A stretch of DNA of 53,185 nucleotides from Lachnospiraceae bacterium (lineage in GTDB: Bacteria; Bacillota; Clostridia; Lachnospirales; Lachnospiraceae), in contig JAAUZJ010000001.1 of the NCBI GenBank assembly GCA_014804695.1, positions 1 through 53,185 of the forward strand, written 5' to 3'. The translations under genes and the position numbers were made by a program. Position 1 is the first letter of the stretch. Every line of letters begins with the position of its first letter. Of this stretch, positions 1 through 9,445 are shown piece after piece. A model generated the notes under the pieces. It was not told the DNA's origin and did not search any database. It worked only from the letters and a program-made list of their open reading frames with translations.

Positions 1-985
1 CTAAATCAGCCAAAGCTCTTTGAACTGTAACCTGACTGATGTCGGGACATCTTTCGAGAATTTCTGTCTTGGTAATTGTTCCAAGCGTATTTTTAATGAT
101 TTCCCGCACACGCTCCGGCTTAGACATACCATTTGCGGTGATTAACTTTACTCTTGACGAAAAATCCCTGTATGCAGCAACTATAACACCCAACATATAT
201 CTGACAAACGGCTCATAATTATTTTCATTCTCATGCCATTTTATCGAACTATCCTGTAAGCAACCATAATATGATTCCTTAGTGTTCTCAATCAACTTTT
301 CTATACTGATGTATTTACCTACGATATAACCTGCCCTATACAATAAAAGAAGCGTAAGCAATCGGCTCATCCTGCCATTGCCATCATTGAAAGGATGAAT
401 GCACAGGAAGTCTAATATATACATCGGAATCAAAATGAGCGGATCGATTTGTTCTGTTGAAATTGCTTCGTCAAAGGCTTTGCACAGTTCTTCCATCGCT
501 TCGGCAGTTTGCCATGCCGGCACCGGTTTAAATCTGACGAATTTACTTCCTTTGGCATCTTCTTCCTCGATAACATTATCTGCCGCTTTATATTTACCGC
601 CAACGTCAGCACCTTCAAATTTATACAAATCTCGATGTAACTGTAAAATTATAGACGGCTTAACAGGAATATAATTATAGTTCTCATGAATAGTACCCAG
701 AACATCTCTATAACCGGCTATCTCACGTTCATTACGTGTCTTTGGTCTTGTGGTATCTTTTACCAAAGCGCGTAATCTATCATCTGTCGTATAGATTCCC
801 TCAATTTTATTGGAGCTTTCAGTACTTTGAATCTTCGCAATCTCAACTAATTGCGTCAACGTATCGGCTTTTGCTTCAAGAAAAAGAGTCTGTTCTCCTT
901 TAAATTCATGTATTTGCGACAGATAACTTACAATCTCCGGGGTAAGTAATTCCTTCCATTTTTCACGATAATCAAACTGTCTCAT
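1..985 (-). CDS. Fic family protein, 3' end outside window
   Basis: Likely AMP-transferase of the Fic family, which transfers AMP from ATP to hydroxyl groups of target proteins. The frame is open from the ATG at 985 to the window edge (328 codons visible), so the C-terminus is missing. The core motif HPFNDGNGRMSR lies around residue 200. An N-terminal SNKIEG near residue 60 fits the [S/T]xxxE[G/N] inhibitory helix of class II Fic proteins, whose glutamate blocks the ATP site, so the enzyme probably inhibits itself. The visible end looks like a winged-helix DNA-binding domain (ITKTEILERCPDISQVTVQR), a common Fic layout. A consensus sigma-A promoter lies about 57 bp upstream. The native target cannot be told from sequence. 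Confidence 0.9.
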   Translation of the reverse strand, partial: MRQFDYREKWKELLTPEIVSYLSQIHEFKGEQTLFLEAKADTLTQLVEIAKIQSTESSNKIEGIYTTDDRLRALVKDTTRPKTRNEREIAGYRDVLGTIHENYNYIPVKPSIILQLHRDLYKFEGADVGGKYKAADNVIEEEDAKGSKFVRFKPVPAWQTAEAMEELCKAFDEAISTEQIDPLILIPMYILDFLCIHPFNDGNGRMSRLLTLLLLYRAGYIVGKYISIEKLIENTKESYYGCLQDSSIKWHENENNYEPFVRYMLGVIVAAYRDFSSRVKLITANGMSKPERVREIIKNTLGTITKTEILERCPDISQVTVQRALADL

Positions 986-1020
986 TCAATGGCCTCATTC
1001 ATAATTTAATTTGTTCATAA

Positions 1021-1080
1021 ATTCTTGTATGATGTAATTAAAATATATTACTTTATTTTATCATTGTCAATTTAATTTTA
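1021..1080. repeat. 60-bp direct repeat, copy A
   Basis: This segment is nearly identical to 2571-2631. Blocks of 14 and 18 bp match exactly (AAATATATTACTTT and ATTGTCAATTTAATTTTA). It carries the promoter of the Fic gene. Confidence 0.8.
1042..1070 (-). promoter_or_regulatory. Sigma-A promoter of the Fic gene
   Basis: On the minus strand TTGACA (1065-1070), a 17-nt spacer and TATATT (1042-1047) make a near-perfect sigma-A promoter. Transcription would start near 1035, about 50 nt before the Fic start. The surrounding 60 bp recurs at 2571-2631. Confidence 0.75.
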
Positions 1081-1248
1081 TCATTTTCACCAAAAAGATA
1101 AAATTAATTTAAATTTGATAAATTTAGACAATCAAATTCTATCAATATATTATAAAGGGACAAGCCATCCCTGACTTGTCCTTCTCGCTCCTATAATTAA
1201 AGTTCAACCTACTATGCCTAATTTCATAATGATATATACCAACCAGCT

Positions 1249-2469
1249 CTATTTGCGATTAATATAAAAATTATTACGCGTTTCGTTGAAATATAGCAAG
1301 ATTGAAATAAACATATGAACTACCATGCCCAATCCAAAAAGATGAATGATAAAATAAATATTCAAGTTAAATATGCCTGCTTTAAATAAAGCATACATGA
1401 TCCCATAATATACAATATTGACTATAATCGAATTTATAAAGGTATATACGGTTTTTCCTTTAGAAACAAACCATGCGTCTATCATAGCAGCGATGACATA
1501 GCATATATAATATGGCACTAAAATATATAGTATATTTAAAATATCCTTATCATTATTTATTCCCATTATACTATGTATAAAAAAGCTCCAGAAAGGTACG
1601 GTAACAGCCCACACAGATACAATTATACAAACATATTTCCAAACATTACGAAAGGTAAGGTTTTCCAATGCATTCTTTTGTATGACTTGTACCAGACAGA
1701 TAATTGGCACTAATAGCCACCCCCATATAAAGTTATTGGCTATCCAATAATTCCCCGATTCGGAAACTGCATTTACCATACGACATACAATTAACGCATA
1801 GATAAAATTATCTATGAATATTTGTAATCCGGAAAAAGCTCCTATTTTTGCCCATAAGCATAAAAAATCTTTGCCGTAAACAGTAAACGAGATATATTTC
1901 TTTTTTAGAATCAAAATCATGGATATGATTGCAATAAACGTATTAACAATAATTTCAGAATAAGAAGCCCCCAAATCCTTATATACAGGAATCAGCAGAT
2001 AGTCAAACAAAGACATTGAAAGCAGTTTTATCACAGTAAGCAATACGATAAAACGATATTGCTCATATATTATAAATAATAAATTTACAAATACTCCTAT
2101 AAAAGCAATCAACATAGACACGGATTGCATCAAAAGATATTCTTTTGCATATTCGGCATTCATAAATGCAGATATATTGCCAATGTATAATGATATAATC
2201 ACTGTAAACCCAAAATACACACCAAATGACAATAGGAATGAAAAGCCGTTTTTCTTAGGGTCTTGATTTTTCAAAAGATAATATAGCGGTGTAATAAATG
2301 CCGTCGTAATGATCTCATCTATTAAGTCAAACCATTCCATCTGCCCCAGTATATTTATGTCTACATTATTAACAGAAACAATATTCATCCGGATTAGCAA
2401 ATAGACAGATTGCATTAATGTCCATAAACACAAGGCTAATAGAATTTTTATATCATTTTTCTTTTGCAT
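1249..2469 (-). CDS. MATE-like multi-pass membrane protein
   Basis: A 406-residue integral membrane protein with about eleven or twelve hydrophobic segments and little soluble sequence. Its two similar halves resemble MATE/polysaccharide-flippase (MOP superfamily) transporters, for example the stretch around residues 180-260 with GASYSEIIVNT followed by a basic loop and a long helix pair. This suggests export of a small molecule or lipid-linked sugar, but the substrate is unknown. The ATG at 2469 follows AGAGGA with good spacing. The gene stands alone on the minus strand, 260 bp upstream of the Fic gene, behind a copied promoter. It is AT-rich, which fits acquisition by transfer. The family call is by overall character, not a signature motif. 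Confidence 0.55.
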   Translation of the reverse strand: MQKKNDIKILLALCLWTLMQSVYLLIRMNIVSVNNVDINILGQMEWFDLIDEIITTAFITPLYYLLKNQDPKKNGFSFLLSFGVYFGFTVIISLYIGNISAFMNAEYAKEYLLMQSVSMLIAFIGVFVNLLFIIYEQYRFIVLLTVIKLLSMSLFDYLLIPVYKDLGASYSEIIVNTFIAIISMILILKKKYISFTVYGKDFLCLWAKIGAFSGLQIFIDNFIYALIVCRMVNAVSESGNYWIANNFIWGWLLVPIICLVQVIQKNALENLTFRNVWKYVCIIVSVWAVTVPFWSFFIHSIMGINNDKDILNILYILVPYYICYVIAAMIDAWFVSKGKTVYTFINSIIVNIVYYGIMYALFKAGIFNLNIYFIIHLFGLGMVVHMFISILLYFNETRNNFYINRK

Positions 2470-2570
2470 GGCGTTCCTCTTTTTTCTTCAGTATTAAAAT
2501 AACCGACCAACATATCAACAAAAATTGCAATCTTCGGCATTTTCTTCGAGTCTAAGAATTCATATATTGC

Positions 2571-2631
2571 ATTCTGTGCATATGTAACATGAAATATATT
2601 ACTTTCTTTTCTTATTGTCAATTTAATTTTA
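2571..2631. repeat. 60-bp direct repeat, copy B
   Basis: Second copy of the promoter-bearing segment at 1021-1080. It lies upstream of the MATE-like gene, so the two copies bracket that gene about 1.5 kb apart. Confidence 0.8.
2593..2621 (-). promoter_or_regulatory. Sigma-A promoter of the MATE-like gene
   Basis: On the minus strand TTGACA (2616-2621), a 17-nt spacer and TATATT (2593-2598). It gives a leader of about 117 nt before the start at 2469. The hexamers and spacing are identical to those in front of the Fic gene. Confidence 0.7.
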
Positions 2632-2762
2632 AAAATTTTCTGTTCTTTCACCGCTTATTGTTATTGTTGTCAACAAACTCTAAAGATGATAAAATAACCA
2701 ATAAATATGCAGATTCCCGGCTCCATACTTCTTCATCATGCATAGGAAAGTGAGGTTATAAC

Positions 2763-4775
2763 ATGATCGAATCAGATAGAGTACACAAGATCCTTTACGG
2801 CGGGGATTACAACCCCGAACAGTGGCCCGAAGAAACCTGGGAGGAAGATATGCGTCTGCTTGCGCTGGCACATATCGATGTGGTCACACTGAACGTTTTC
2901 AGCTGGGCAACATTGCAACCGGATGATGATGTCTATGATTTTGAAAAGCTGGATAAGATCATGGACCTGGTTAAAAAACACGGCTTAAAGGTCTGTCTTG
3001 CCACTTCTACCGGCGCCCATCCTGCCTGGATGGCCAGAAAACATCCCGACATATTGCGGACAGAGTTCAGCGGCATGAAACGAAAATTCGGCTGTCGTCA
3101 CAATTCATGTCCGAACAGTCCGACTTATCAAAAATATGCTGTCGCACTTGCCTCTAAGCTGGCCGAGCGCTACAAAGACTGTGACAATATCGTTGCATGG
3201 CATATCTCCAATGAGTATGGCGGTGTATGCTACTGTGAAAACTGTGAGCGCCACTTCCGGGACTGGCTGAAAGACAAATATATGACGATCGATGAAGTCA
3301 ACCGGGTATGGGATACGGCTTTCTGGGGACATACCTTTTATGATTTTGAAGACATTGTTGCCCCCAATGTGCTATCCGAACACTTTGATCCGAGCCACAC
3401 TACTTTTCAGGGAATTTCCCTCGATTACAGAAGATGTAACTCCGACAGCATATTAAACTGCTATCGGTTAGAATTCGATGCTATCCATACGATCACACCG
3501 GATATTCCGATCACCACCAACCTGATGGGCGCCTATCAGGATCTGGATTATCAGAAATGGGCTTCCTATATGGATTTCATTTCCTGGGATAACTATCCTG
3601 CCAATGACTCTCCCATTGAGGAGACAGCATTCAAGCATGATCTGATGCGCGGTCTGAAACAGGGCAAGCCATTTGCCCTTATGGAACAGACACCTAGTGT
3701 TACCAACTGGCTTCCTTATAATTCCCTGAAACGTCCGGGTGTCATGCGCCTGTGGAGCTATCAGGCAGTTGCGCACGGTGCAGATACCATCATGTTCTTC
3801 CAGATGAAACGCAGCATCGGCGCCTGCGAAAAATACCACGGCGCCGTCATTGACCATGTTGGTCATGAAAACACCCGCGTTTTTCGAGAAGTTGCAGAAC
3901 TCGGTGCAGAGCTCACTAAAATAGGAGATCTCACCTTAGGAGCCAGAACCGAAGCCAAAGCCGCTATCGTCTTTGACTGGGATAACTGGTGGGCAACAGA
4001 CTACTCTGCCGGTCCCAGCATATATCTTAATTACTTTGATGAAGTCATGAATTATTATAAAGCCTTCCACAACCTGAACATCCCCGTAGATCTCATCAGC
4101 GTAGAAGACGATCTGTCTGGCTATGCTTTCGTTGTCGCTCCGCTTCTGTATATGGTAAAGAGCGGTTATGATGAGAAGGTACGGCAGTTTGTAAAAAACG
4201 GCGGCCGCTTCTTGACCACCTTTTTCAGCGGCTATGTGGATGAGCACGATCTGGTGACAACAGGCGGTTATCCGGGTAAGTTAAGAGATATTCTCGGCAT
4301 ATGGGTGGAGGAAGAGGATGCTCTTCCGAAGGATGTTGCTAACAGCTTTACTTACGAAGGTGCCTCCTATCCTGCCACCGTGATCTGTGATCTCTTACAT
4401 ACGGAAGGTGCTGAAGCGCTCAGTTTTTATGAGAAAGATTTCTACGCAGGTATGCCCACACTCACCTGTAATCTTTTCGGTAAAGGGTACGCCTACTACG
4501 TTGCCACGCGCTCCAATGCGGAATTTTATCAAACCTTCATTGAAGAGATCTGTGCAGAAGCCAGCATTGAACCGATCATTAAAACACCCACGTGTGTTGA
4601 AGTCACGAAGCGCTCCAATGCAAACGGCACTTTCCTCTTCTTCTTGAACCATGACGGAAAGAAGCACGATATCATACTGAACCATGCGGGTACCGATATT
4701 CTGACAGATGTGTCATATGAAAAAGGAGGCACGCTTCCACTTTCCGCCAAGGGCGTTGCCATTTTACGCATATAG
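2763..4775 (+). CDS. Beta-galactosidase, glycoside hydrolase family 42
   Basis: Cytoplasmic GH42 enzyme that hydrolyses terminal beta-galactosides. The 670-residue length is usual for the family and there is no signal peptide. The TIM-barrel acid/base is Glu151 in WHISNEYGG and the nucleophile is Glu308 in LMEQTPS. Cys111, Cys156, Cys158 and Cys161 match the zinc-binding cysteines known from Thermus GH42. The middle trimerisation domain and a short C-terminal beta domain follow. The ATG at 2763 has GAGGT nine bases upstream. No transporter or sugar regulator is adjacent, so it appears to be a single gene, ending at a strong hairpin that it shares with the convergent regulator gene. Confidence 0.93.
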   Translation: MIESDRVHKILYGGDYNPEQWPEETWEEDMRLLALAHIDVVTLNVFSWATLQPDDDVYDFEKLDKIMDLVKKHGLKVCLATSTGAHPAWMARKHPDILRTEFSGMKRKFGCRHNSCPNSPTYQKYAVALASKLAERYKDCDNIVAWHISNEYGGVCYCENCERHFRDWLKDKYMTIDEVNRVWDTAFWGHTFYDFEDIVAPNVLSEHFDPSHTTFQGISLDYRRCNSDSILNCYRLEFDAIHTITPDIPITTNLMGAYQDLDYQKWASYMDFISWDNYPANDSPIEETAFKHDLMRGLKQGKPFALMEQTPSVTNWLPYNSLKRPGVMRLWSYQAVAHGADTIMFFQMKRSIGACEKYHGAVIDHVGHENTRVFREVAELGAELTKIGDLTLGARTEAKAAIVFDWDNWWATDYSAGPSIYLNYFDEVMNYYKAFHNLNIPVDLISVEDDLSGYAFVVAPLLYMVKSGYDEKVRQFVKNGGRFLTTFFSGYVDEHDLVTTGGYPGKLRDILGIWVEEEDALPKDVANSFTYEGASYPATVICDLLHTEGAEALSFYEKDFYAGMPTLTCNLFGKGYAYYVATRSNAEFYQTFIEEICAEASIEPIIKTPTCVEVTKRSNANGTFLFFLNHDGKKHDIILNHAGTDILTDVSYEKGGTLPLSAKGVAILRI

Positions 4776-4812
4776 AAAAAAGGGCAGTTCGCGAAGCGTG
4801 CTGCCCTTTGTT
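4776..4812. terminator. Bidirectional terminator
   Basis: A perfect 9-bp stem (AAAGGGCAG at 4779-4787 with CTGCCCTTT at 4801-4809) encloses an inner CGC-GAA-GCG hairpin. An A-run lies on the left and T's on the right, so it can end both the galactosidase gene and the convergent regulator gene. Confidence 0.85.
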
Positions 4813-4824
4813 TAGTATTAAGCC

Positions 4825-5910
4825 TCAAACACACTCCGACATAACCAAAGCAGTAAAGAATCCGCAAGCATCCTTAAAGCTGCGCGGATTAAAACCGCAC
4901 TTCTTATAGATCCTGTCGAGCTGGTACTGTATCGTATTTTTATGCATATACAGCTGCTCACACGTCCGGGCCAGGGACATCTCTTCTTTATAGTAAATTC
5001 TCAATAAATGAATATCCTTGTCAGACAAATCTCCCAAAAACTTATTGATATAAAGTTCTCTAATCTCATCCTCCACATTGGCACAGACCATCTCCAGTCC
5101 AAGTGCGGCATAATACGCTACACGCCCTCTTTGCAGTGTCTTTACTGCTACCCTGGCTTCATCATAAGACTGGTATTGTTCATACAACCCATGAGCAACC
5201 CCGACAGCAACCCGCAGTATTTTATCATTTTCCTCCGCAAGCTTTTCCAATATATAAGAACATTTCTTAAGCTCCTGTTGCTCAATGATCAAGATATACT
5301 CATTTGGATAGCTGAATGTATACAGTTCCGAACGCATGAACTTAAATGCGCGGAATATCATATTTTCTATCATATTCAAATTGTTAGTATTATATCGATT
5401 GTCTAATCTCACCAGCACAAGCTGATACAGCGTTGCCTCATTGATGCCCTTTTCTTTCATATACTCTGTCACGTGTCTATTTTGGGCTTTATCCTCATCT
5501 ATCAAGCTCCTGATTATATAGTTCATCTGATTCTTTTGACTATTATTCTGATAATCAAATTCCTGTTCTCTAAGCAACAATATTGTAATCTTTTGAGCGA
5601 GATACGCATATTTCCTGACTTCATCCGGTATTCCACTAATGCCGATCACCGCAATCAACTCCCCGTTATAGCTTATCGGTATATTAACTCCGGCATGTGT
5701 CCCGAAAAAAGTGTCGTCATCCTCCACTTCGATCATCTCTCCTGTCAATGCTACCTGTTTGCCAATTTCATGAAATTTTCCAATCCGATTCTTGTCCGTG
5801 CTGGCATAAATGTTGCCATTCAAGTCAATGTAATTGATATGCTGACCACACACATCCCTGACTGACTCGACAATCTGCTGTGCTGTTTTTTGACTGATAT
5901 TCAGAATCAT
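4825..5910 (-). CDS. CdaR-type sugar diacid regulator
   Basis: Transcription factor of the CdaR/PucR group. Residues 1-130 are a putative sugar-diacid recognition domain with the NYIDLNGNIYAST stretch typical of CdaR. The middle is a degenerate GGDEF-like region. The last 60 residues are a PucR-type helix-turn-helix (SLARTCEQLYMHKNTIQYQLDRI). In Escherichia coli CdaR activates glucarate, galactarate and glycerate use. Here the gene is divergent from glycerate kinase across 222 bp, so activation of that gene in response to glycerate or a sugar acid is likely but inferred. Confidence 0.88.
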   Translation of the reverse strand: MILNISQKTAQQIVESVRDVCGQHINYIDLNGNIYASTDKNRIGKFHEIGKQVALTGEMIEVEDDDTFFGTHAGVNIPISYNGELIAVIGISGIPDEVRKYAYLAQKITILLLREQEFDYQNNSQKNQMNYIIRSLIDEDKAQNRHVTEYMKEKGINEATLYQLVLVRLDNRYNTNNLNMIENMIFRAFKFMRSELYTFSYPNEYILIIEQQELKKCSYILEKLAEENDKILRVAVGVAHGLYEQYQSYDEARVAVKTLQRGRVAYYAALGLEMVCANVEDEIRELYINKFLGDLSDKDIHLLRIYYKEEMSLARTCEQLYMHKNTIQYQLDRIYKKCGFNPRSFKDACGFFTALVMSECV

Positions 5911-6132
5911 GAAATCTCCTCCAAATCACCTACATAACGAATTTGATTTTGTCAAAAATTTGTAGTGTAGAATTCTAATACTAAATTAATTTTCAATGAT
6001 ATGTTATATATACCAAATTTATTTATTTTATTTTTAGTCTATTTATTATGTATAATATATCATATACTTTTCATTTATGCTACTATAATTACATAAAATA
6101 CAACAGCAGATAAATGAAGGAGGTAATATCAT
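5911..6132. promoter_or_regulatory. Divergent regulator/glycerate kinase promoter region
   Basis: AT-rich intergenic region. TATAAT at 6084-6089 is a candidate -10 for glycerate kinase, but no good -35 lies 16-18 bp before it, as expected for a promoter needing an activator. A small inverted repeat TTTGA-N5-TCAAA (5942-5956) sits near the regulator start and could be an operator. Glycerate kinase has a strong GAAGGAGG ribosome-binding site. Confidence 0.4.
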
Positions 6133-7275
6133 ATGAAAGTGACAGTGGCAATTGACTCTTTAAAAGGAAGCCTCTCTTCCATGGAGGCCGGTGAGGCAAT
6201 CAAATCCGGTATATGCCGCGTATATCCGCAGGCCGAAGTTAATGTCCGTCCATTGGCTGACGGCGGCGAAGGAACCGCATATGCTCTGACTACAGGCATG
6301 GGAGGTGAATGGATCACTATGGAGGCAACCGGTCCTTTGGGAAAACCGGTCTCATGCAGTTATGGAATCATACGGGACAGCAAGACGGCGATTATTGAAA
6401 TGTCAGCTGCGGCCGGAATCACACTTGTATCAGAGGCTGAGCGCAACCCGATGAACACGACCACCTATGGCGTGGGAGAAATGATTGTAGATGCTATTGG
6501 GCGCGGATGCAGAAGATTTATTGTAGGAATCGGCGGCAGTGCAACCAATGACGGCGGCATCGGTATGCTTCAGGCTCTTGGCTATGGACTGCTAACCAAA
6601 GAAGGAAAACAGGTTCCTTTTGGGGCCAAAGGCTTATCTGTACTTGAACAGATCACAGATGAACACGTAATTCCGGAATTGGCAGAATGCTCTTTCAAAA
6701 TCGCCTGTGATGTGACAAACCCCTTATGTGGAGAACAGGGCTGCAGTGCAGTGTATGGTCCGCAGAAGGGCGCTGATCCAACCATGATCATGCAGATGGA
6801 CAAATGGCTGGCATCTTACGCAGCACTGTCCAAAGATAAATATTCAAGAGCCGACATGCAACAGGCCGGCACAGGCGCCGCCGGAGGTTTAGGCTTTGCA
6901 TTTCTCACCTTTACAAATGCGGTTCTCGAATCCGGCATAAAGATTGTCCTCGACGAAACCTGTCTGTCAAAATACATAGAAGACTCTGACATTGTCATCA
7001 CCGGAGAAGGACGGCTTGACGGGCAAACCGTAATGGGCAAAGCGCCAATCGGCGTCGCCAGAATTGCAAAGGAATACGGAAAACCTGTCATTGCCTTCTC
7101 CGGATGCGTGACAAAGGATGCCACTGCGTGCAATGAAGCCGGAATCGACGCATTCTTCCCTATCCTGCGCGAAGTTGTAACGTTGGATGAAGCGATGAAA
7201 GCTGAAAACGCTGCTGCCAACATGAGCGACACGGTGGAGCAGGCTTTTCGGTTAATACATACCTTTTCAAAATAA
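6133..7275 (+). CDS. glxK: Glycerate 2-kinase (GlxK/GarK family)
   Basis: Phosphorylates D-glycerate with ATP, giving 2-phosphoglycerate for lower glycolysis; this is the last step of glucarate/galactarate and glyoxylate routes. The 380 residues cover the whole family. Typical segments are VAIDSLKGSLSS at the N-terminus, RPLADGGEGT near residue 38, GIGGSATNDGGIGM near 135 and ITGEGRLDGQT near 290. The ATG lies seven bases after GGAGG. The divergent CdaR-type gene is probably its activator. No other sugar-acid genes are in the window. Confidence 0.93.
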   Translation: MKVTVAIDSLKGSLSSMEAGEAIKSGICRVYPQAEVNVRPLADGGEGTAYALTTGMGGEWITMEATGPLGKPVSCSYGIIRDSKTAIIEMSAAAGITLVSEAERNPMNTTTYGVGEMIVDAIGRGCRRFIVGIGGSATNDGGIGMLQALGYGLLTKEGKQVPFGAKGLSVLEQITDEHVIPELAECSFKIACDVTNPLCGEQGCSAVYGPQKGADPTMIMQMDKWLASYAALSKDKYSRADMQQAGTGAAGGLGFAFLTFTNAVLESGIKIVLDETCLSKYIEDSDIVITGEGRLDGQTVMGKAPIGVARIAKEYGKPVIAFSGCVTKDATACNEAGIDAFFPILREVVTLDEAMKAENAAANMSDTVEQAFRLIHTFSK

Positions 7276-7359
7276 AATATAGATAGTGCCATATTTTTTC
7301 ATTTTTCTTTATTATACAGAAAAATACCGCCCTGTATAATCCACAAGACGGTAAATTTA

Positions 7360-7387
7360 AAGTTCAAAATTATCACTTTTTGAACTT
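7360..7387. repeat. 10-bp perfect inverted repeat
   Basis: AAGTTCAAAA (7360-7369) and TTTTGAACTT (7378-7387) flank an 8-nt loop between the ends of glycerate kinase and the convergent coiled-coil gene. There is no long T-run on either strand, so its role as a terminator is uncertain. Confidence 0.5.
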
Positions 7388-7470
7388 ACTTTCAAGCGAT
7401 TGAACTTATTTTTATAAAAATTTTCAAATAGAGCCTTCTGATTTTATTCACTCCTCATAGTCACCACATC

Positions 7471-7998
7471 TTAAGCACGACCAGTAATCACTGCATGCGC
7501 TCTCCTATATGTATCATTATCTTTCTGGCTCAGTTCACGCTCTACTTGGGACAGTTTCTTTTTCAATTCTTTAGACTTTTCTTCATCCCCGGAAACTGCT
7601 TTTATCTGCTGTTCCAATTGCTGTTTCTTTTCTTTCAGTTTTTTAATTTCCCGATCAACCTTATCGGTATTCGCTGTAACTTCCTCCTCATCATCTTCCG
7701 GGCTGCTTGCTCCAGCTTTTGGCTGTCCCTTTTCATCTGCCCCGTCGGCTTTTTTCGGATCATCATATACAACCTTAGGATTACCGTTTTCATCCTTCCC
7801 CATATGATATAACCCGCTTGGTCTGCTGCCCGACTGCTCACTGCTAATGTACTCATCCTTTGGAACAGGAATGTTTTCACATTTATTTCCTGCGCCCTCT
7901 TCTTTTCCGGTTTCCTTTGCCTTATCCCTCTCCTCCTGCAGTCTTTCTAAATAATCATTTGTGTAATCCTTATAATTACCCCTTACTTCCATCGACAT
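7471..7998 (-). CDS. Hypothetical charged coiled-coil protein
   Basis: A 175-residue hydrophilic protein of unknown function. Residues 1-25 include the motif VRGNYKDYTNDYLERL; the middle is rich in Gly, Asp and Pro and looks disordered; residues about 110-160 form a strongly predicted coiled coil (REIKKLKEKKQQLEQQIKA). There is no signal peptide or membrane segment. The start is placed at 7998 because AAGGAGG lies just upstream, whereas a longer frame from 8019 would code through that site. It lies downstream of the two-component genes, separated by 123 bp. Confidence 0.7.
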   Translation of the reverse strand: MSMEVRGNYKDYTNDYLERLQEERDKAKETGKEEGAGNKCENIPVPKDEYISSEQSGSRPSGLYHMGKDENGNPKVVYDDPKKADGADEKGQPKAGASSPEDDEEEVTANTDKVDREIKKLKEKKQQLEQQIKAVSGDEEKSKELKKKLSQVERELSQKDNDTYRRAHAVITGRA

Positions 7999-8121
7999 GA
8001 TTTCATCCTCCTTTTTCATAGTTCATCAATTTCTGCTTGACATTTTATTTGCAGACTTTTCTTAGACAATATTTATATTTTCACTGTCTCTATCTGTTAT
8101 TCGTCATCACTCCGGGCACAT

Positions 8122-9444
8122 TTAACCCGCTTGCTGTGAAGTGCTTTCTGATTGCCGTGGAATGATCAAAAGGATGCTTAAAACAAATTTATTGTCCTCT
8201 GTCCGTATCTCCATTGCTCCCTGATATTTTTCTACTGCCGCCCTGATATTGGCAAGCCCCGTTCCGCTTCGGATCTCTCTCCTGCCTGAATAACTGTTTT
8301 CTATTTCCATAAGCAGAAAGTCTCCCTGCACTTTCCCTGACACATGAATATATTTCTGTTTACCGTCACTGATACGGCTACAAGCAGAAACAGCGTTATC
8401 CAGTGCATTCCCTAAAATGATACAAAAATCTATGTCACTGATTCCGCAAGGGTATGGAACAGCCAGAGAACACTGCACCTCTATCTGGTTTTCCTCTGCA
8501 ATCCCTAATTTATTCCCAAGCAGAATATCAACTATCGGATGATTGGTACTGACCGGAAACGATATATCTGCAGTTAAATTTTCCATCCCTTCCACATACT
8601 GTAATGCCGCTTCTGTATTTTTGTTCTGCAGCAGTTCCTTTACAACCGTTATATGATTTTTTATATCATGCCGGAAGGATTTTGTTTTTTCATAACGCAA
8701 TTTTGCCTCTTCAACATACTGATGAAGGGAATATGCCTGCACCTCTAACAGTTCTGCTTCTTTATTTCGCTTGAAACTTTCTGTAAGCTTTTTATAAGAA
8801 AACAAAATGCAAAACAGGCTGGCTATCCCCAATACCTGCATCAACAGCATCTGATAGGGATTCGCTCCGAACATCATTCCATCTTTTTCTCCCGTCATTG
8901 TATTCCCATAAATATTTTCATTGATATATTCACTCGCTAAAAAAATCAGTAACGCCGGCATTAATATCACAAACATATATTTTCTGTCAACTATTCCATC
9001 ACACGTACAGCTTTTCTCTATGCCACGATAGCACAAGAGCGCCAGCACCAGAGCAAGTGTATTTCCTGCAACCATGAAGATAAAGCCGAAAATCTTTGGA
9101 TTTTTCACAAAAACAATGGGAACCAGCATATAAGATAAGGAATTCGTTAAGCCAAAGCATAAATTCATAATTTCAACTGTTACAACAGCATATAAAGCCG
9201 CAGAAACAAAATCTGCTCTGTAAAGCAGCTTTCCTGTCGCCATGAGAAGTATGATGAATACAAGAAATGCTAAAATCCCCTGTAAGTCCAAAATCGTAAG
9301 AACGCTCATCCCAAAGGCTGCAAACAATATACCATATATGGTCTTTCCTTTCTTCTGTAAAAATCCTGTAAAGAAACAAAAGCCCATAAACATCTCAATA
9401 CTTCCCATAATATATACATTAAAAAAATCCAAGTATTCAATCAT
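8122..9444 (-). CDS. AgrC-like GHKL sensor histidine kinase
   Basis: Membrane sensor kinase of the quorum-sensing-like AgrC/ComD group. The first 210 residues carry about six hydrophobic segments. A cytoplasmic coiled coil follows, then the phospho-acceptor box FRHDIKNHI (His near residue 255), an N box LGNALDNAVSAC and the glycine box GTGLANIRAAV of a GHKL ATPase. The start codon lies one base after the regulator stop, so the two are translated together. No AgrB or AgrD homologue is visible nearby, so the signal is unknown; bacteriocin or peptide sensing are possibilities. Confidence 0.88.
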   Translation of the reverse strand: MIEYLDFFNVYIMGSIEMFMGFCFFTGFLQKKGKTIYGILFAAFGMSVLTILDLQGILAFLVFIILLMATGKLLYRADFVSAALYAVVTVEIMNLCFGLTNSLSYMLVPIVFVKNPKIFGFIFMVAGNTLALVLALLCYRGIEKSCTCDGIVDRKYMFVILMPALLIFLASEYINENIYGNTMTGEKDGMMFGANPYQMLLMQVLGIASLFCILFSYKKLTESFKRNKEAELLEVQAYSLHQYVEEAKLRYEKTKSFRHDIKNHITVVKELLQNKNTEAALQYVEGMENLTADISFPVSTNHPIVDILLGNKLGIAEENQIEVQCSLAVPYPCGISDIDFCIILGNALDNAVSACSRISDGKQKYIHVSGKVQGDFLLMEIENSYSGRREIRSGTGLANIRAAVEKYQGAMEIRTEDNKFVLSILLIIPRQSESTSQQAG

Positions 9445-9445
9445 T

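Noticed and set aside
2448..2651. Minus-strand frame of 67 codons before the MATE-like gene
   Set aside because: It begins upstream of the mapped promoter's expected start point and overlaps the promoter repeat, so it is unlikely to be translated as a whole.
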